From positions 262,375 to 326,374 of the forward strand of contig ML976990.1 of the NCBI GenBank assembly GCA_010015675.1: a stretch of DNA of 64,000 nucleotides. The letters run 5' to 3'. Below, in pieces: positions 32,504 to 43,331 of the stretch. The stretch comes from Byssothecium circinans (Eukaryota; Ascomycota; Dothideomycetes; Pleosporales; Massarinaceae). Every line of letters starts with the position of its first letter. The first letter of the stretch is position 1. Below the pieces are notes generated by a model that did not search any database, was not told the DNA's origin, and worked only from the letters and a program-made list of their open reading frames with translations. The translations under genes were made by a program, and so were the position numbers.

Positions 32504-33120
32504 GTTGAGCGAGATGGTGGAGTGCACGGCTCTGATTCAACTTCCTGTTCTGCGAGGGACGGGCGCTCTCGCGTAGCAGAAACATCGGGATGTGAGTAGT
32601 ACTGTAAAACCTATCCAAGCGGGATACAACGACCAATCCTTCACTTAGAGGACGAGGTATTACTGTCTCGAGAGTGAGGTTGGGTAGCTGCGTTCCATCC
32701 CACTTTTCCTGCTACGCGAGAGGGTCGGCGATACCATGCACGCTAGATAAACTTCACAAAAGATGAGGGAGATACTGGTTCCAAGTGTGATCTATTCATC
32801 CATCATTTGTCGAGAAGGCCGACAAACACTCAAATCAAGCCTCCCCCCCCCCAACCTCTCCCCAAAGCCTCACACATTCTTCCAGTCGAAATCCTCATTG
32901 ACCATCGAAAAGACGAACAAGACTCGCAGAGAAAGACAAGCATGACTCGCGGAAGAAGACAACCAAGACACGCTGAAAAAGACAAAAACATAGTCAACTT
33001 ACTTTCAAGGATGGATCGCCAAAGCCTTTTTCATGAATGTCGTCGTCAATGATCTGTCTGCGCATCAACAGCTCCGAACCCTGCTTCCAAAGCAACGCAG
33101 CGACTAGAAGCAAAATTAGC
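32504..33120. other. intergenic between convergent genes
   Basis: 0.6 kb with a C9-type run near 32846 and purine-rich tract 32910-32990. No gene or repeat recognised. Confidence 0.6.
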
Positions 33121-35645
33121 TCACTCTGCCGCCAATTCACGGCGCCGACGCTCCCGATTGATCTCCTCTCGGCTGTCGAGGCGCCATTGGTGCACTGGGT
33201 TCACGCCAACAGGCCCCAGAAGCGGTGCCATGTTCTTCCTGACGTTGATTTCGTAGTCGATGATGAGTTCTTGCCGGGCGATCTCAGTGGATATGTTTCG
33301 GATCAATTTCTTGACATCAGGATGATTGACTTCGGAGACGGCAATCTTCTCGATCTCCTCCTTCGCTTTCTTATTACCCATCTTGCTGAATTCGTAGAAA
33401 AGGCGGCGCTTGAAGTAATCCACCGAAGTGTTCGAAGGTGTCGTCATCCGGCCCTGGTCTTTGAAGACGAGCAGCTGGGATTCAGTAAAGCTCCAGGTCT
33501 CGTAGGAAGACAACACACTCTGATGCAAGAGCTGCACGGCTAGAAGGTGCGCCATGGACCCTCCGGCGGCCTTGATACTTCGCAGGTTCTGCCTCATGAA
33601 AGTCGCGTTTAGACTACTGTTCAGAATAGGGTCCTTTGAATCCAGTAGGACTTCCTCGGTCGCTGACGGTGACACTCGAAGGCGGACGAAGAAAGTGTAG
33701 GTTTGACCGAGTCTCAAATACGGGAGATCCCTTGAACCTTCGTAGTCAAGCACCTCGCATCCTCTCCGAGGTTTGATGTCGACGTGCATGTTTTCGATGC
33801 TGCCCCCCGGTTTCTCACTTCGCGCGTTGCGAATGATCTGCCGCATGGTGCCGGCCGGATTCTTATGATACAAGTAGTTGTAGGCAAATAAGTTCGAGCA
33901 GCACGCATCAGTACACATCTGGTTTTGAGGCAGTCCATTGTAGCAATACGGGAGGACCGAAGGATTGTACTGATGAACGTACAGGTGCGGGAAGGTGGCT
34001 GATATTCCGTGGAGAACGTTCATGATCGGTGAAAGCACGATCACATGAGTGCGGTCCGCCCTGCTCCTTGAGCATTCCAAAGACTTTGCTACTGCTAGCA
34101 CGACTTCGAACATGGTCGGATTCGGGCGTGGAGGGTTCCAAGCCTGGACTCCGCTGTCCTGGATGTCGTTGATCAACTCTTGAACTGTCTTCTGTGTCTC
34201 CTGGGTGATATCGGATAGCGGATATAATATTTCCGGATCCGTTCCAGTGACTAGTCCATAGTGATTGCAGTGAGTGGCGAAGACTGCTACCCGGTCGCCA
34301 CGGTTCAGGTACTGCAGAACACTCGTGACAACAGCTAGTGCTTGTCGATGACACTCTTTGGTCACCTGGATAGGGCACACAGTCAGCAAAACTTATCCAA
34401 GTTGGCGTCGGTGCCCATCGTCCAGAACGACGAAGCGCGTGAATTCAGATTTGGAAATGTACTCACGTAGAAGCTATTGTCGATGATAATGGCTACATCG
34501 ATCGTTGCATCGGGCAACTCCTGCCGATTGTGCAGCGTGCCCGTAATCTCGACAGCAGCCCAGAAGTCTTGCTCTACCACGGATTTGAGCATGTTTTCCT
34601 CTGGAGTGATCTTGATTGCGGCCTTCAAGACTGAGATTTTGCTAGGGTCTTTCTGCCTAGCTTGCTCTTTATCAATCTCTTCCTGGCGATATTCCGCTGG
34701 GGAAGGAGCTCTAGTGAGTAAAGCCGAAGTTGCAACAACTGACTTGCGTGCCGTGTGGTCTGCTCTCTCGCCATCCATACGCTCGTTGCTCGCTTCGGTC
34801 GATCCTAATGCAAAGTCAGTAAAGCTATTCCTGAGGGTGTCACGGTTCGTTGTCCAAGACAGCAACAATGGATAGGCGCAGCGCTGACGGGATCTGTGTA
34901 CGAACCTGCACCAGCACTTCCAGTAGAGTCTGCGGTATCTGCTCGGGGTAGACGCGCCGGTACGGTCGAGCTGGCGGTGTTGCTTCCTGACGAATCTACT
35001 GTGTCCGACCGACCAAGGCGTTTCAAGCTTTTTCTCAGAGCGTCCATTCGTGAACTCCAGCGGTTGTCAGAGTCCGGCGAGCTATTGTTGTTCGATACCC
35101 TGCCTTGAAGCGGCCACTGCGTGGTCGAGTGCATACCACCAGAGGTCGACTGTGCAGAACCAGTGGTTGACTGCGTACAACTAGAGTCTCGAGAGAAAGA
35201 AACCATTGTTCTGTCTGCGCTTGAGCCGGAGGCTGTGGATCGGCTATGTCTGTTCTTTCGAACCTGGGCAGTCAATAAAGCGCAGGCGGAGAAAGAGTCG
35301 ACTTACTGTTAAAGGCTGATCGCTCGGTATTCGACTGACAGGCAGCGGTGTCACGGTACACGTTGACGGAGCTTTGAGGGGGTTCGACCAGTTCAAAGGC
35401 ACGCAGCTGGGCTCGAGGCGTTGTTCAGCTGGGGAGCGCCAAATGTCGCCCGAGATCTCGCTGATGATGTCGTCGAGAGGGCCAAATGCAAGGCTATCGT
35501 AGCAAGATCGTTGAGACGACTTGCGTAGGATCCGTCTGTAGAAGGTTGTTTTGCGCGTCTTCTTTCTGACGTGAAGCGGAGGTGGGAGGAGGTTAAGGTG
35601 AAGGTGAGGTGAGAGGGTGAGAGTGGGATCTCGCGCGTCCATCAT
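33121..35645 (-). CDS. vWA-like domain protein of unknown function
   Basis: Four exons, complement(33121..34365, 34467..34804, 34906..35263, 35307..35645), 759 residues; every junction is GT..AG and in frame. Residues 1-230 are polar, Ser-rich and probably disordered (DALRKSLKRLGRSDTVDSS). From about 285 the chain looks like a von Willebrand A fold: the first strand ATIDVAIIIDNSFY is split by the 101 bp intron and continues VTKECHRQALAVVTSVLQYL, then DRVAVFATHCNH and THVIVLSPI. The metal site would be DNSFY, lacking the second Ser of DxSxS, so metal binding is doubtful. The rest (450-759) has beta-rich then helical segments (KAKEEIEKIAVSEV). No family name is secure. I begin at ATG 35645; the second Met follows at once. 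Confidence 0.82.
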
Positions 35646-36264
35646 GGCGCGTCTGGTAAACAAAACGGCGTCTTCACGTCGACTTGTTCCCTCGCCAACG
35701 ACCACCAAGCGTGCACCTGCCGACTCTTGTGTTTTGCTGCAACCGTTTGGGACGCTCGGTAGAGTAGATGATATTGAAAAGAAAAGATGATGGAATAGAC
35801 GTTCTCGCAGTTATGGATACAGACGGCATCGGTGCTGGTGGGGAAGAATGATGATGTCGGCCAGTTGACAACAGATGGCAGACACGGCCACTCGAATGGG
35901 AAGCTGCAAAGTACTCCTCGCACCTACCCATGCCGTCACTCATCTACCGCTAGCTAGAGTATGAGAGCCGAGCACTCAAGTGTTGGAAACGGCTTCAGTC
36001 CCTGTAGCACAAGATAGTGTACAGTCCTCTGCCAACTTTGGACACGCTTTGCGCAATTTGTGGAGGTGAAAGTGCTCCCAAGCTTCTGCTCTAGCACGGT
36101 CGCTGGACATTCGATGCAATACTTTGAATTCGAAATAGAAGCGACAGGAGAGCAGGAAGATGTACAATTGAAATACCAGCATCATTACAGGAAACCATTG
36201 TGGCAATCATGCGACGACCCAGGTCGACCGACTTCGAACGTCTATGCGACTGGCTTCGAAAGAC
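35646..36264. other. intergenic, tandem minus-strand genes
   Basis: 0.6 kb holding the promoter of the vWA-like gene and the 3' flank of the E2-like gene. Short open frames only; nothing recognised. Confidence 0.6.
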
Positions 36265-37410
36265 CTACGCTTCAGTACTCCTTGAGGCCACTGCTTCTAA
36301 TTGCTTCTTCATCTTCTCCATGGCCTCTCCGTCGCCGCCACGGAACCGAATCTAGAAAATAAGTTATTCATGAACTCAAACTGAAGGGAAAGGGGGATTT
36401 GTAACACACAATATCCTCTCCAGCTGCTCCTCCAAACAGAATAGGCTCAGATAGACTGGCCTTCACCGCTTTCTTCGCCCGCTCTTCCCACACACCCTCC
36501 CAGTTCCACTCCCCTGGTCGGCGATTGCGGCCCAATGTAGAGCCATCGTTCGGGCGCGCTGCTGCGCCCACACTTGCTTGGGACTGGGAATCGAAGATGG
36601 GAGAGCTGGGAGAAAATTGTTGGAGCTGCAGAACAGCAGCACGGTACGTTCGCCAAGCGTGATATGCACCTGGGTTTGCTGCAGCGCCCAGTGGGATGGA
36701 GTCTAAGGTCTCTTCTTCGCTGAAGGTGGTGCGAATGTAGTCTAAAACCGTCACAATGGAGATAGGCTTTTCGGATTGAGTGCCAATAGATGGAACGTCT
36801 GCAATCCTATCTTTACCATCTGAGGGCGGAGGACTGCCCACAGCCGATCCACTCACGTTGCGGGAGCTTGTGGCGGACCTCCGCGCACGTCCAAACCACT
36901 GCGGAAAGCCGTGTCGGAGACTAAACCCGCCAGGTGGCAGTCGTTCGTCGTCGGTTGCGCTCACCGTGTCATTGTCCGAGGATCCCGTCGTGTAAGTGTA
37001 AGTGGTCAATGGCGTGAGCAGCGGGTGGAAGACATCAGTGGAGAAGGTCACGAGGGGAGGCAATGCGGGATAGGTTGGCGGGAAAGATATTTGGAAGCGC
37101 AGGACTGCAGGGGCATAGGGACCTGTCTGTATGTGAACGACCGTCGTCTGACACCAGGCTCTTCCCCTTCCCCCGCGGGAGTCGGGATGGCAGCACTCCG
37201 TACCTTTCCGCACAAACAGGACGCCTACCCAGAGCGAAGGGTCGCCCGGCGTGATGGTCACGAAAACGCCCTGGAGCGGCGCATACCTCAGACTGGAGCT
37301 GTGCGCTGTCAGCCATGGTCGGCAGGCGACGGCACGGCGACATACAATTCCACCAGAAGCTGTTGCTTGCGGAATGACTGAAGTGTCGGCGAAGAAGCGG
37401 AAGGTGGCAT
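36265..37410 (-). CDS. catalytically dead E2-like (UEV/AKTIP-type) protein
   Basis: Four exons, complement(36265..36351, 36410..37122, 37204..37298, 37346..37410), 319 residues. Exon 1 (MPPSASSPTLQSFRKQQLL) and exon 4 (IRFRGGDGEAMEKMKKQLEA) lie in other frames from the large exon and are joined by good splice sites. The core is a ubiquitin-conjugating fold: LQGVFVTITPGDPSLWVGVLF, RFQISFPPTYPALPPLVTF, DVFHPLLTPLTTYTY. The active Cys and the Asn of HPN are absent, so it cannot carry ubiquitin. AKTIP/FTS, a Hook-dynein adaptor in animals, has the same layout. A Ser/Gly-rich insert separates the core from the C-terminal helices. The second intron (37123-37203, 81 bp) contains no stop and keeps frame if retained, but removing it restores RKGPYAPAVLRF, as in relatives. 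Confidence 0.82.
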
Positions 37411-37490
37411 ATCGTGAGTGTTGCGGTGTGGTCAACCGGTGGAGGAGGAGGAGTAGGGCGGGATGACGCTAGCCGAGGATGGTCAGGCGT

Positions 37491-37512
37491 CACGCGTCTC
37501 GCGTCACGCGTC
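37491..37512. promoter_or_regulatory. paired MCB-like ACGCGT sites
   Basis: Two ACGCGT hexamers (37492-37497 and 37506-37511) sit inside two repeats of CGTCACGCGTC, about 80 bp upstream of the E2-like gene start. MBF-type cell-cycle factors bind this core in yeasts; use here is inferred. Confidence 0.35.
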
Positions 37513-38170
37513 AGGCCTCGGGACCAGGCTCCCCTTACCCCCGGACCCTCGCTCCGACCGCTCGTCACCAAAACCACACCGCATTGCACCCATCACCATA
37601 TTCTCACCTCTTCACCGGAATCTGCGTATAGCCGTATGGGCTCTCGGGACTCAACGTGGCAGGGTGCGTATGGGCGGCAGGGTGACGCTCACGATAATTG
37701 AAAATGCTCCTGTCCCAAAAGCGCGCCAACGCACCACTGTAGACACAGTCGCACGGCAGCATGCTCTTTGGTGCGCTCGCCGAAGGTTTTTCGGTCTCAA
37801 AGCATACTGCGGTTACGGTAAAGGGATAATGGTTACTCCGTACGGAAGAGGGACAGTGATCAAAAGGAAAGAAAGTTTGCATCGGCCGCAGACGTTGCTC
37901 CGGCCTGCGTTGATTCGCTGGACCGACCAGGCTATGCAATGGAGTTCTCTGCCATGACTTGCGGCACGGTTGGGCGCGGCCTATGTCTGACGCCGTGGTC
38001 CTGCGACGCGCTGGCATGCAACCTCTGGATGCCAGTGGATGACGGTGGATGTCTGCTGGGCTCCAGTGACATAGATACATGCAGGCCAGAACGGACAAGA
38101 CCGCAACGGCCAGCAGGCGGACGTCACCGGCTAATTTTAGGTTGGGCGTGGAGCAAATAATCCGAGCGAT

Positions 38171-38200
38171 ATCCAGCGACATGCAGCGACATCAAGCGAC
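38171..38200. repeat. three tandem 10 bp repeats
   Basis: Three units of the form ATnnAGCGAC, followed directly by ATCATATATG. Short satellite or a cluster of factor sites. Confidence 0.7.
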
Positions 38201-38994
38201 ATCATATATGTGGGCTGGCTGGGCTGGGATCGCATCGAACCCGACAGCCCGGTTCGTCTGCGCTTGTCTTCTCCATCTTCTCCAAACCCGCCTAGCACAC
38301 TGCATGCATACGCACATAGCGAGACATACATGCACCCGAGCTGCCCTGAGCAACGCCCCCCAACCCCCCTCATCCCATCCGGCTCCAGATGGCAGAGTGC
38401 CGTCCGACCTGGCCTGCGAGGGTTGGCACAAAGTCTATTTATTCTAGCACTCTAGCGCGCCCGCCGGAGGATTCCGCTCGGCGCTGGGCAATCACGCGCC
38501 CTGGACCCGTCTCCTAGCGCCGTCGTTTTGCGACCAGAAGCCACTAGGGACGATGGGCCGTCTCATGTCCTTCCATTTCCCCTGTTCATCTCGCGTGGAT
38601 ACTGCAAGCCACCCTGTCGCCGCACAGCAGCCTTACGTAGGCCCGTCGTAGGGTACATCGATGATAGTATTAGTACATACTGCTGCACACCGCCGCAAAC
38701 CCTTGGCTCACAACGACCAGACCGTTGTGCTTTGCCGTTTTGAGGCCCGCCACGGTCGGCTCTGCGAGTCTGTGACAGCTCACTCACTCAGAGCAGCCGC
38801 CAGAAGTCCTCCCGGACCCACGTAATCTACATAGCAGGTGGTGAGTCGTGACGACTCACACAAGCCTTCAGCCGCCGCCGCTCGCTGCCCCCCAACAGTC
38901 TGAGAGTCAGCTGATGGGACTTCCGGTCAGCCTACACGTTTGGCGACCAAGTGCAGCAATGAAATGCTGCCACAACTCGGCCCTCTTCGTCGCG

Positions 38995-39031
38995 CCCCAC
39001 GTCCACGCCCACGCCCATGCCCACGCCCACG
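38995..39031. repeat. imperfect 6 bp tandem repeat (CCCACG)
   Basis: Six units of GYCCAY type in tandem, C-rich on the plus strand. A minisatellite-like run inside the long spacer. Confidence 0.75.
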
Positions 39032-40354
39032 ACCGCGATCACGATAAGGCCCGTGTTCAGTCTTATGCTGACTGCATTGGGACTGGTGGACTGCCTTGGA
39101 TATCTGGGGCAGCAAATTGCGCGCGAGATGTGATGCACGGAGGAGCTGCGAGCTGCGAGACGACACGAAACGTGCGTCTTGCACCAGGGCTTGCCTATCC
39201 ATGTGGCATGTTCGCGACTGTCCATGGCCGTCATGATGACTGGTATGACTGGTATCGTGGGCCCGACATGGGGCTGTTCATTCTGTACCGTGACCTTTGA
39301 AGTTTGCCTTAACACCATACACCGCCACTTGGGGCAATTGCGATTTAATGATGCGCCGCCTACACTACAGGCCACGGCTGGCCCTCTGTGATGCATCATA
39401 ATGTCGACGACAAGGGACGCTCCTACAAACTGATTCGCTAGCCCTGTGTTTTCTCGAACCGGGCTGCCGATTGCTCTGCGCCTGACTCGCATGCTGTCAA
39501 AATGTTCCCCCTGAGCAAGTTGACCGCTGACAAAGTGCAGCATGTGATGAGTCGCGGACCGCAAATTCCAGTTTGCCTCCCCGGGGAAGCTCGATTAACT
39601 CCCGTTTCCCGTGTATTGTATTTAACAATTTGTGCTTTTGACGCTCGCTGTCGATAGTACCCTTGCAGGCTAGCTGGACCTAGCGCGAGCTAGGGACCAT
39701 TCCGTTTCCCCGGGTTTGAACTAATCCCGGATGGCTGATCCTCTTGTCCTTGTCTCAACGCTCTTCATCCTTTTCCCAAACAACCTTACTCGATCATTCC
39801 TAGCAGCACCATCGCCATGGTTCCGCATATTGCCGGCTTGTGTGTTCATAGTGGCACAAAGCTTCCTCCCTGGCCCACGCGCCGCTCAGGAGCCAGGGGA
39901 CAATTCCTTCCATCACAGTGATCACACATCCCCGTCCGTTAGGGTGGAATTCGGGACTACTGCTGCTGCACCAAACAGACCCTGCCAGCTCGCAGCTCGC
40001 TTGCCGTCGACATAATTTGGGTCGGTTTCCCTGTTAGCTATGGCCCTCTCGAAAATTACACTGCTGGTCCTACCGCTGCGTGCTGTGACTATCCGCCCTC
40101 CTACATACGTACCCACAGTCACCGCCATCTCTCTTCGTTTCCTTCCCGTCACCACTACCCTTGTTCTCTATCCGCTTCCACGACGCCACTTAAATCTTAT
40201 ATATCTCGTGACGGACGCGGCTCTTTCTCACTGTTTCTCTTCTTAACACTCCTTCTGCATACTCTCCTTCTGCTTCCTCTTTCCCTGTCCTGCCACTGCC
40301 TCCTGTGGACATTATACTACACTGCTCTCTTGTTTTACGCAGGTCCCATCACCA

Positions 40355-42334
40355 ATGGCTGAGTATGGAGGGGTGTTATCCCGCTCCAGGAGTGGGGCAC
40401 CTTTTCCTACCAGGCAGATGGCCATCCTGGGTGAGTATACATGGCCCTCGACCACCTCACATGACTAACTGTTCATTTACAGCACTCTGTCGGGTAAGCG
40501 AGCCAATTGCCTTCATGTCCATCTTCCCATACGCCTACTTCATGGTCGAATCATTCAACATCGCAAGCAGCAAGAGTGAGATTTCCATGTACGTTGGTAT
40601 GGTGACGTCGGCCTTTGCCTTTATGGAGTGTATGAGTGGTATCTTCTGGGGGCGGCTTAGTGACAAGGTCGGGCGCAAGAAGGTGCTCCTGGGAGGCCTC
40701 TTTGGCACTGGATTGAGCATGCTGCTGTTTGGGTTCGCCAAGAATCTGCCCATGGCATTATTTGCCCGCGCCCTCGGAGGTTTATTGAACGGGTGAGGTC
40801 ATTCGTGGAAGTCGGTGCAGTTAGCGCACGCTGACCACGGCTGCAGGAACATCGGCGTCCTTCAGACCACCGTCGCAGAGCTTGTCACAGTGGAGAAGCA
40901 CCAGCGTACGTCGAATGATTGCTCACCGTTTGTGGAGCCAAAACTGACTTTGCAGCGCGCGCGTATTCGATCATGCCTTTTGTCTGGTGTCTTGGGTACG
41001 TAGCCATTTCTGCTCGAGTCCCAGAGTCACACCAGGAACCCAACACTGACCGCTCTTTTGTAGCACCATCATCGGCGCGTCGCTTGGCGGTGTTCTTGCT
41101 CGCCCCGCGCTAGCCCTGCCCTCCTGGTTTGAGGGCACCATCTTCGACACGTATCCGTATCTTCTCCCGAACTTGGTCTGCACCGCAGTGGTCGTCTGCG
41201 GGCTTGCCGTCGGCGTGTTGTTCCTGGAAGAAACCCACGAGGACCGCAAGTACGACCGAGATCGCGGTCGCGAGGCCGGCCAGTGGCTGTTGAGTAAAGT
41301 GTGGAGACGAGATGCATCTGCATCATACGCAGCCTTAAGTGACAAGGATGCATCCATGGACGAAACGGACCCGATGCTTCCTCATCCGGAACGAAGTGTA
41401 CACAGCTCTCCGACCTTGTGCAGCTCGAGATCTTCGCTCTCAGACCTACCGTCATTTGCTCTCGATCAAGATACAGTCTCCGCCCCAAAGCTCCGCCATG
41501 CATTCACGAAGCAGGTGTGCCTGAACATTGTGTGCTACGGAATCCTGGCCTTGTGTGTATCCCGTTTCCTTTGCGAATGATGACTAACGCAGATGCAGTC
41601 ACACGATATCCCTGGAACAGCTGCTCCCCGTTCTAATGTCCAAAGCCGAACCAACTGAAGATAACCGCCACCTCCCCTTCTACTTTCAAGGCGGCTTCAA
41701 CTTCTCCTCCCAGATTAACGGCGCTCTCTTGTCCATCCAAGGCTTCCTACAGATGATTGCTCAACTGGTTATTTTTCCCTGGATCAGCAAGAAGCTCGGC
41801 AGTCTCCGTACATTCTACCTCACCATTGCCTTCTATCCTTTCCTTTATATTCTCGCACCCTATTTGGCTCTCCTCCCGAAGAATCTTCGCATTCCCGGTA
41901 TTGTGCTTCTGCTCGTCTGGAAAGTTACGGCTCAGTCACTCTCCTACCCTTCGCTCGCCATAATGCTCGCCAATGCCTCTCCGTCTAAGAAAGTTCTCGG
42001 CACCTTGAATGGTGCAGCAGCAGCCTCGGCCAGCGTCTGCAGAGGTTTTGGCCCCACTGTGTCAGGTGCAGTGGATTCTGTGGGCGACCGCATTGGGATG
42101 TCGGGCCTGGCATGGTGGACTATCGCGGCGATCGCTGCGGTTGGTTGGATGCCAGGTTTCTTCATGGAAGAGGAGCGCAAGCGACCAGGATTCCGCGGCC
42201 GCGAAGAAGACGAAGAGGCTGGCCTTGGAATGGATTCGGCTTCGTCTGACTCTGATACCGCATCTATCCTGACTCTCACGCCGGATGAAGCGGTGGAGTT
42301 GGTGCTTGCGAAACAGGACGCGGACCGCGAGTAA
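40355..42334 (+). CDS. major facilitator superfamily transporter (DHA1-like)
   Basis: Six exons, 40355..40430, 40483..40792, 40847..40905, 40956..40995, 41064..41552 and 41599..42334, 569 residues; introns are 46-68 bp and each keeps frame. A proton-coupled 12-span carrier of the plasma membrane or vacuole. The family motif A is complete (GRLSDKVGRKKVLLGG) after span 2; span 4-5 has ARALGGLLNGNIGVLQT. The central loop between the halves is about 130 residues, rich in Ser and Asp. The C-terminal tail is acidic (REEDEEAGLGMDSASSD). It resembles fungal ZIF/tetracycline-type carriers; the substrate is not predictable. The next gene downstream is a Zn2Cys6 regulator, but they are 1 kb apart. Confidence 0.88.
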
Positions 42335-43331
42335 ATGTCACGACACGATTTGGATTGTTTTCCCCCACTGGTACTGGATGCTGCTCCCTTTTGCACGGAA
42401 AGATTATAGGTTTTAATATTGGGTTTCTTACTGGAGTATAGACATAGAACAGGGGCCCTTCACTTAGACGAGTCGGAACACACGTCTCGGGTGCTTTGAC
42501 ACTGCAGCAAAAGATGGTATTTTGGGACGGAATTTGTGTGGGAATTTCTGTTTACATGGGGCAAAAAGTGATACCTGCAAGATGGTTTGGCGTTTTACTA
42601 AAATTTCGTATCAATACCCCCCAGAGCTGTATGCTCGTTTATTGCTCTAGATTTTAGAATAGCCTGCACATGCAACATGATTTCCTTTGGGACCAGCCCG
42701 AGCTTTGAGTTCGTATTTGACGTTCGATGTGACCATGTATATTTGTATGCTATGTAAAGGCCTGGCATTGCCGACTGACTGGGAGCTCAGCGCTCTGCGG
42801 CCTCCTGTATGTACGCCTCTTCCTAACGTCGCTCGGCCATGCTAAGCAGTCTCGTTTTCTGATCGGTGAGCCAAAGTATAAGTTCAGGATCGCGAGTCAG
42901 TACGTAGCTTGTTGGGACAAGTTCTCAATGCTCAACACTCATGCACGCTCGTATTCGCCGGTTCGGTACGCGCCGAGCACGGAATCGGCACGTCTGAGGT
43001 GATCTCACTTGGGGTGGTTTGCACATGTACATAAGGTGAAGGACGGGTCACATGGTCAGCCTCACGGAGCTCGGACCGAGGCCCTATTGCATGCTGCTAT
43101 CGGTCGAGATAAGATCAGTTGACACAAAGCCATAGTGGCCGCTCCCCACGCGCAAGCTTCGCTCCAACAGGCTGCTTTGGGGACATGACATGGCAACCGT
43201 GCTGCTGCTCGACGCCGCCGCTGACGCCGCCTTGCTGCCCCCGTCGCGGTCGCTAAGCTCGACGTCGACGTCGCGCGACTCGGTGCGCACATCCCACCCC
43301 GCCGTCATCATCCTGCCAATGCCATGTGGCC
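42335..43331. other. intergenic
   Basis: 1 kb between the transporter and the regulator. Overlapping GC-rich open frames at 43060-43370 on both strands come from CGCC-type simple sequence. No clear control site recognised. Confidence 0.55.

Larger units (their letters stand above)
37411..40354. other. 2.9 kb intergenic region upstream of the MFS gene
   Basis: Unusually long spacer between divergent genes. It holds two ACGCGT hexamers, short tandem repeats (listed separately), a Pro/His-rich open frame created by the CCCACG repeat, and C/T-rich leader sequence from 40100. An ATG-started 94-codon frame at 39731-40015 has good context but no domain; it may be an upstream ORF of the transporter mRNA. 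No tRNA or transposon found. Confidence 0.45.

Noticed and set aside
39731..40015. 94-codon ATG frame upstream of the MFS gene
   Set aside because: Good start context, but no domain and biased by simple sequence; kept only as a possible upstream ORF.
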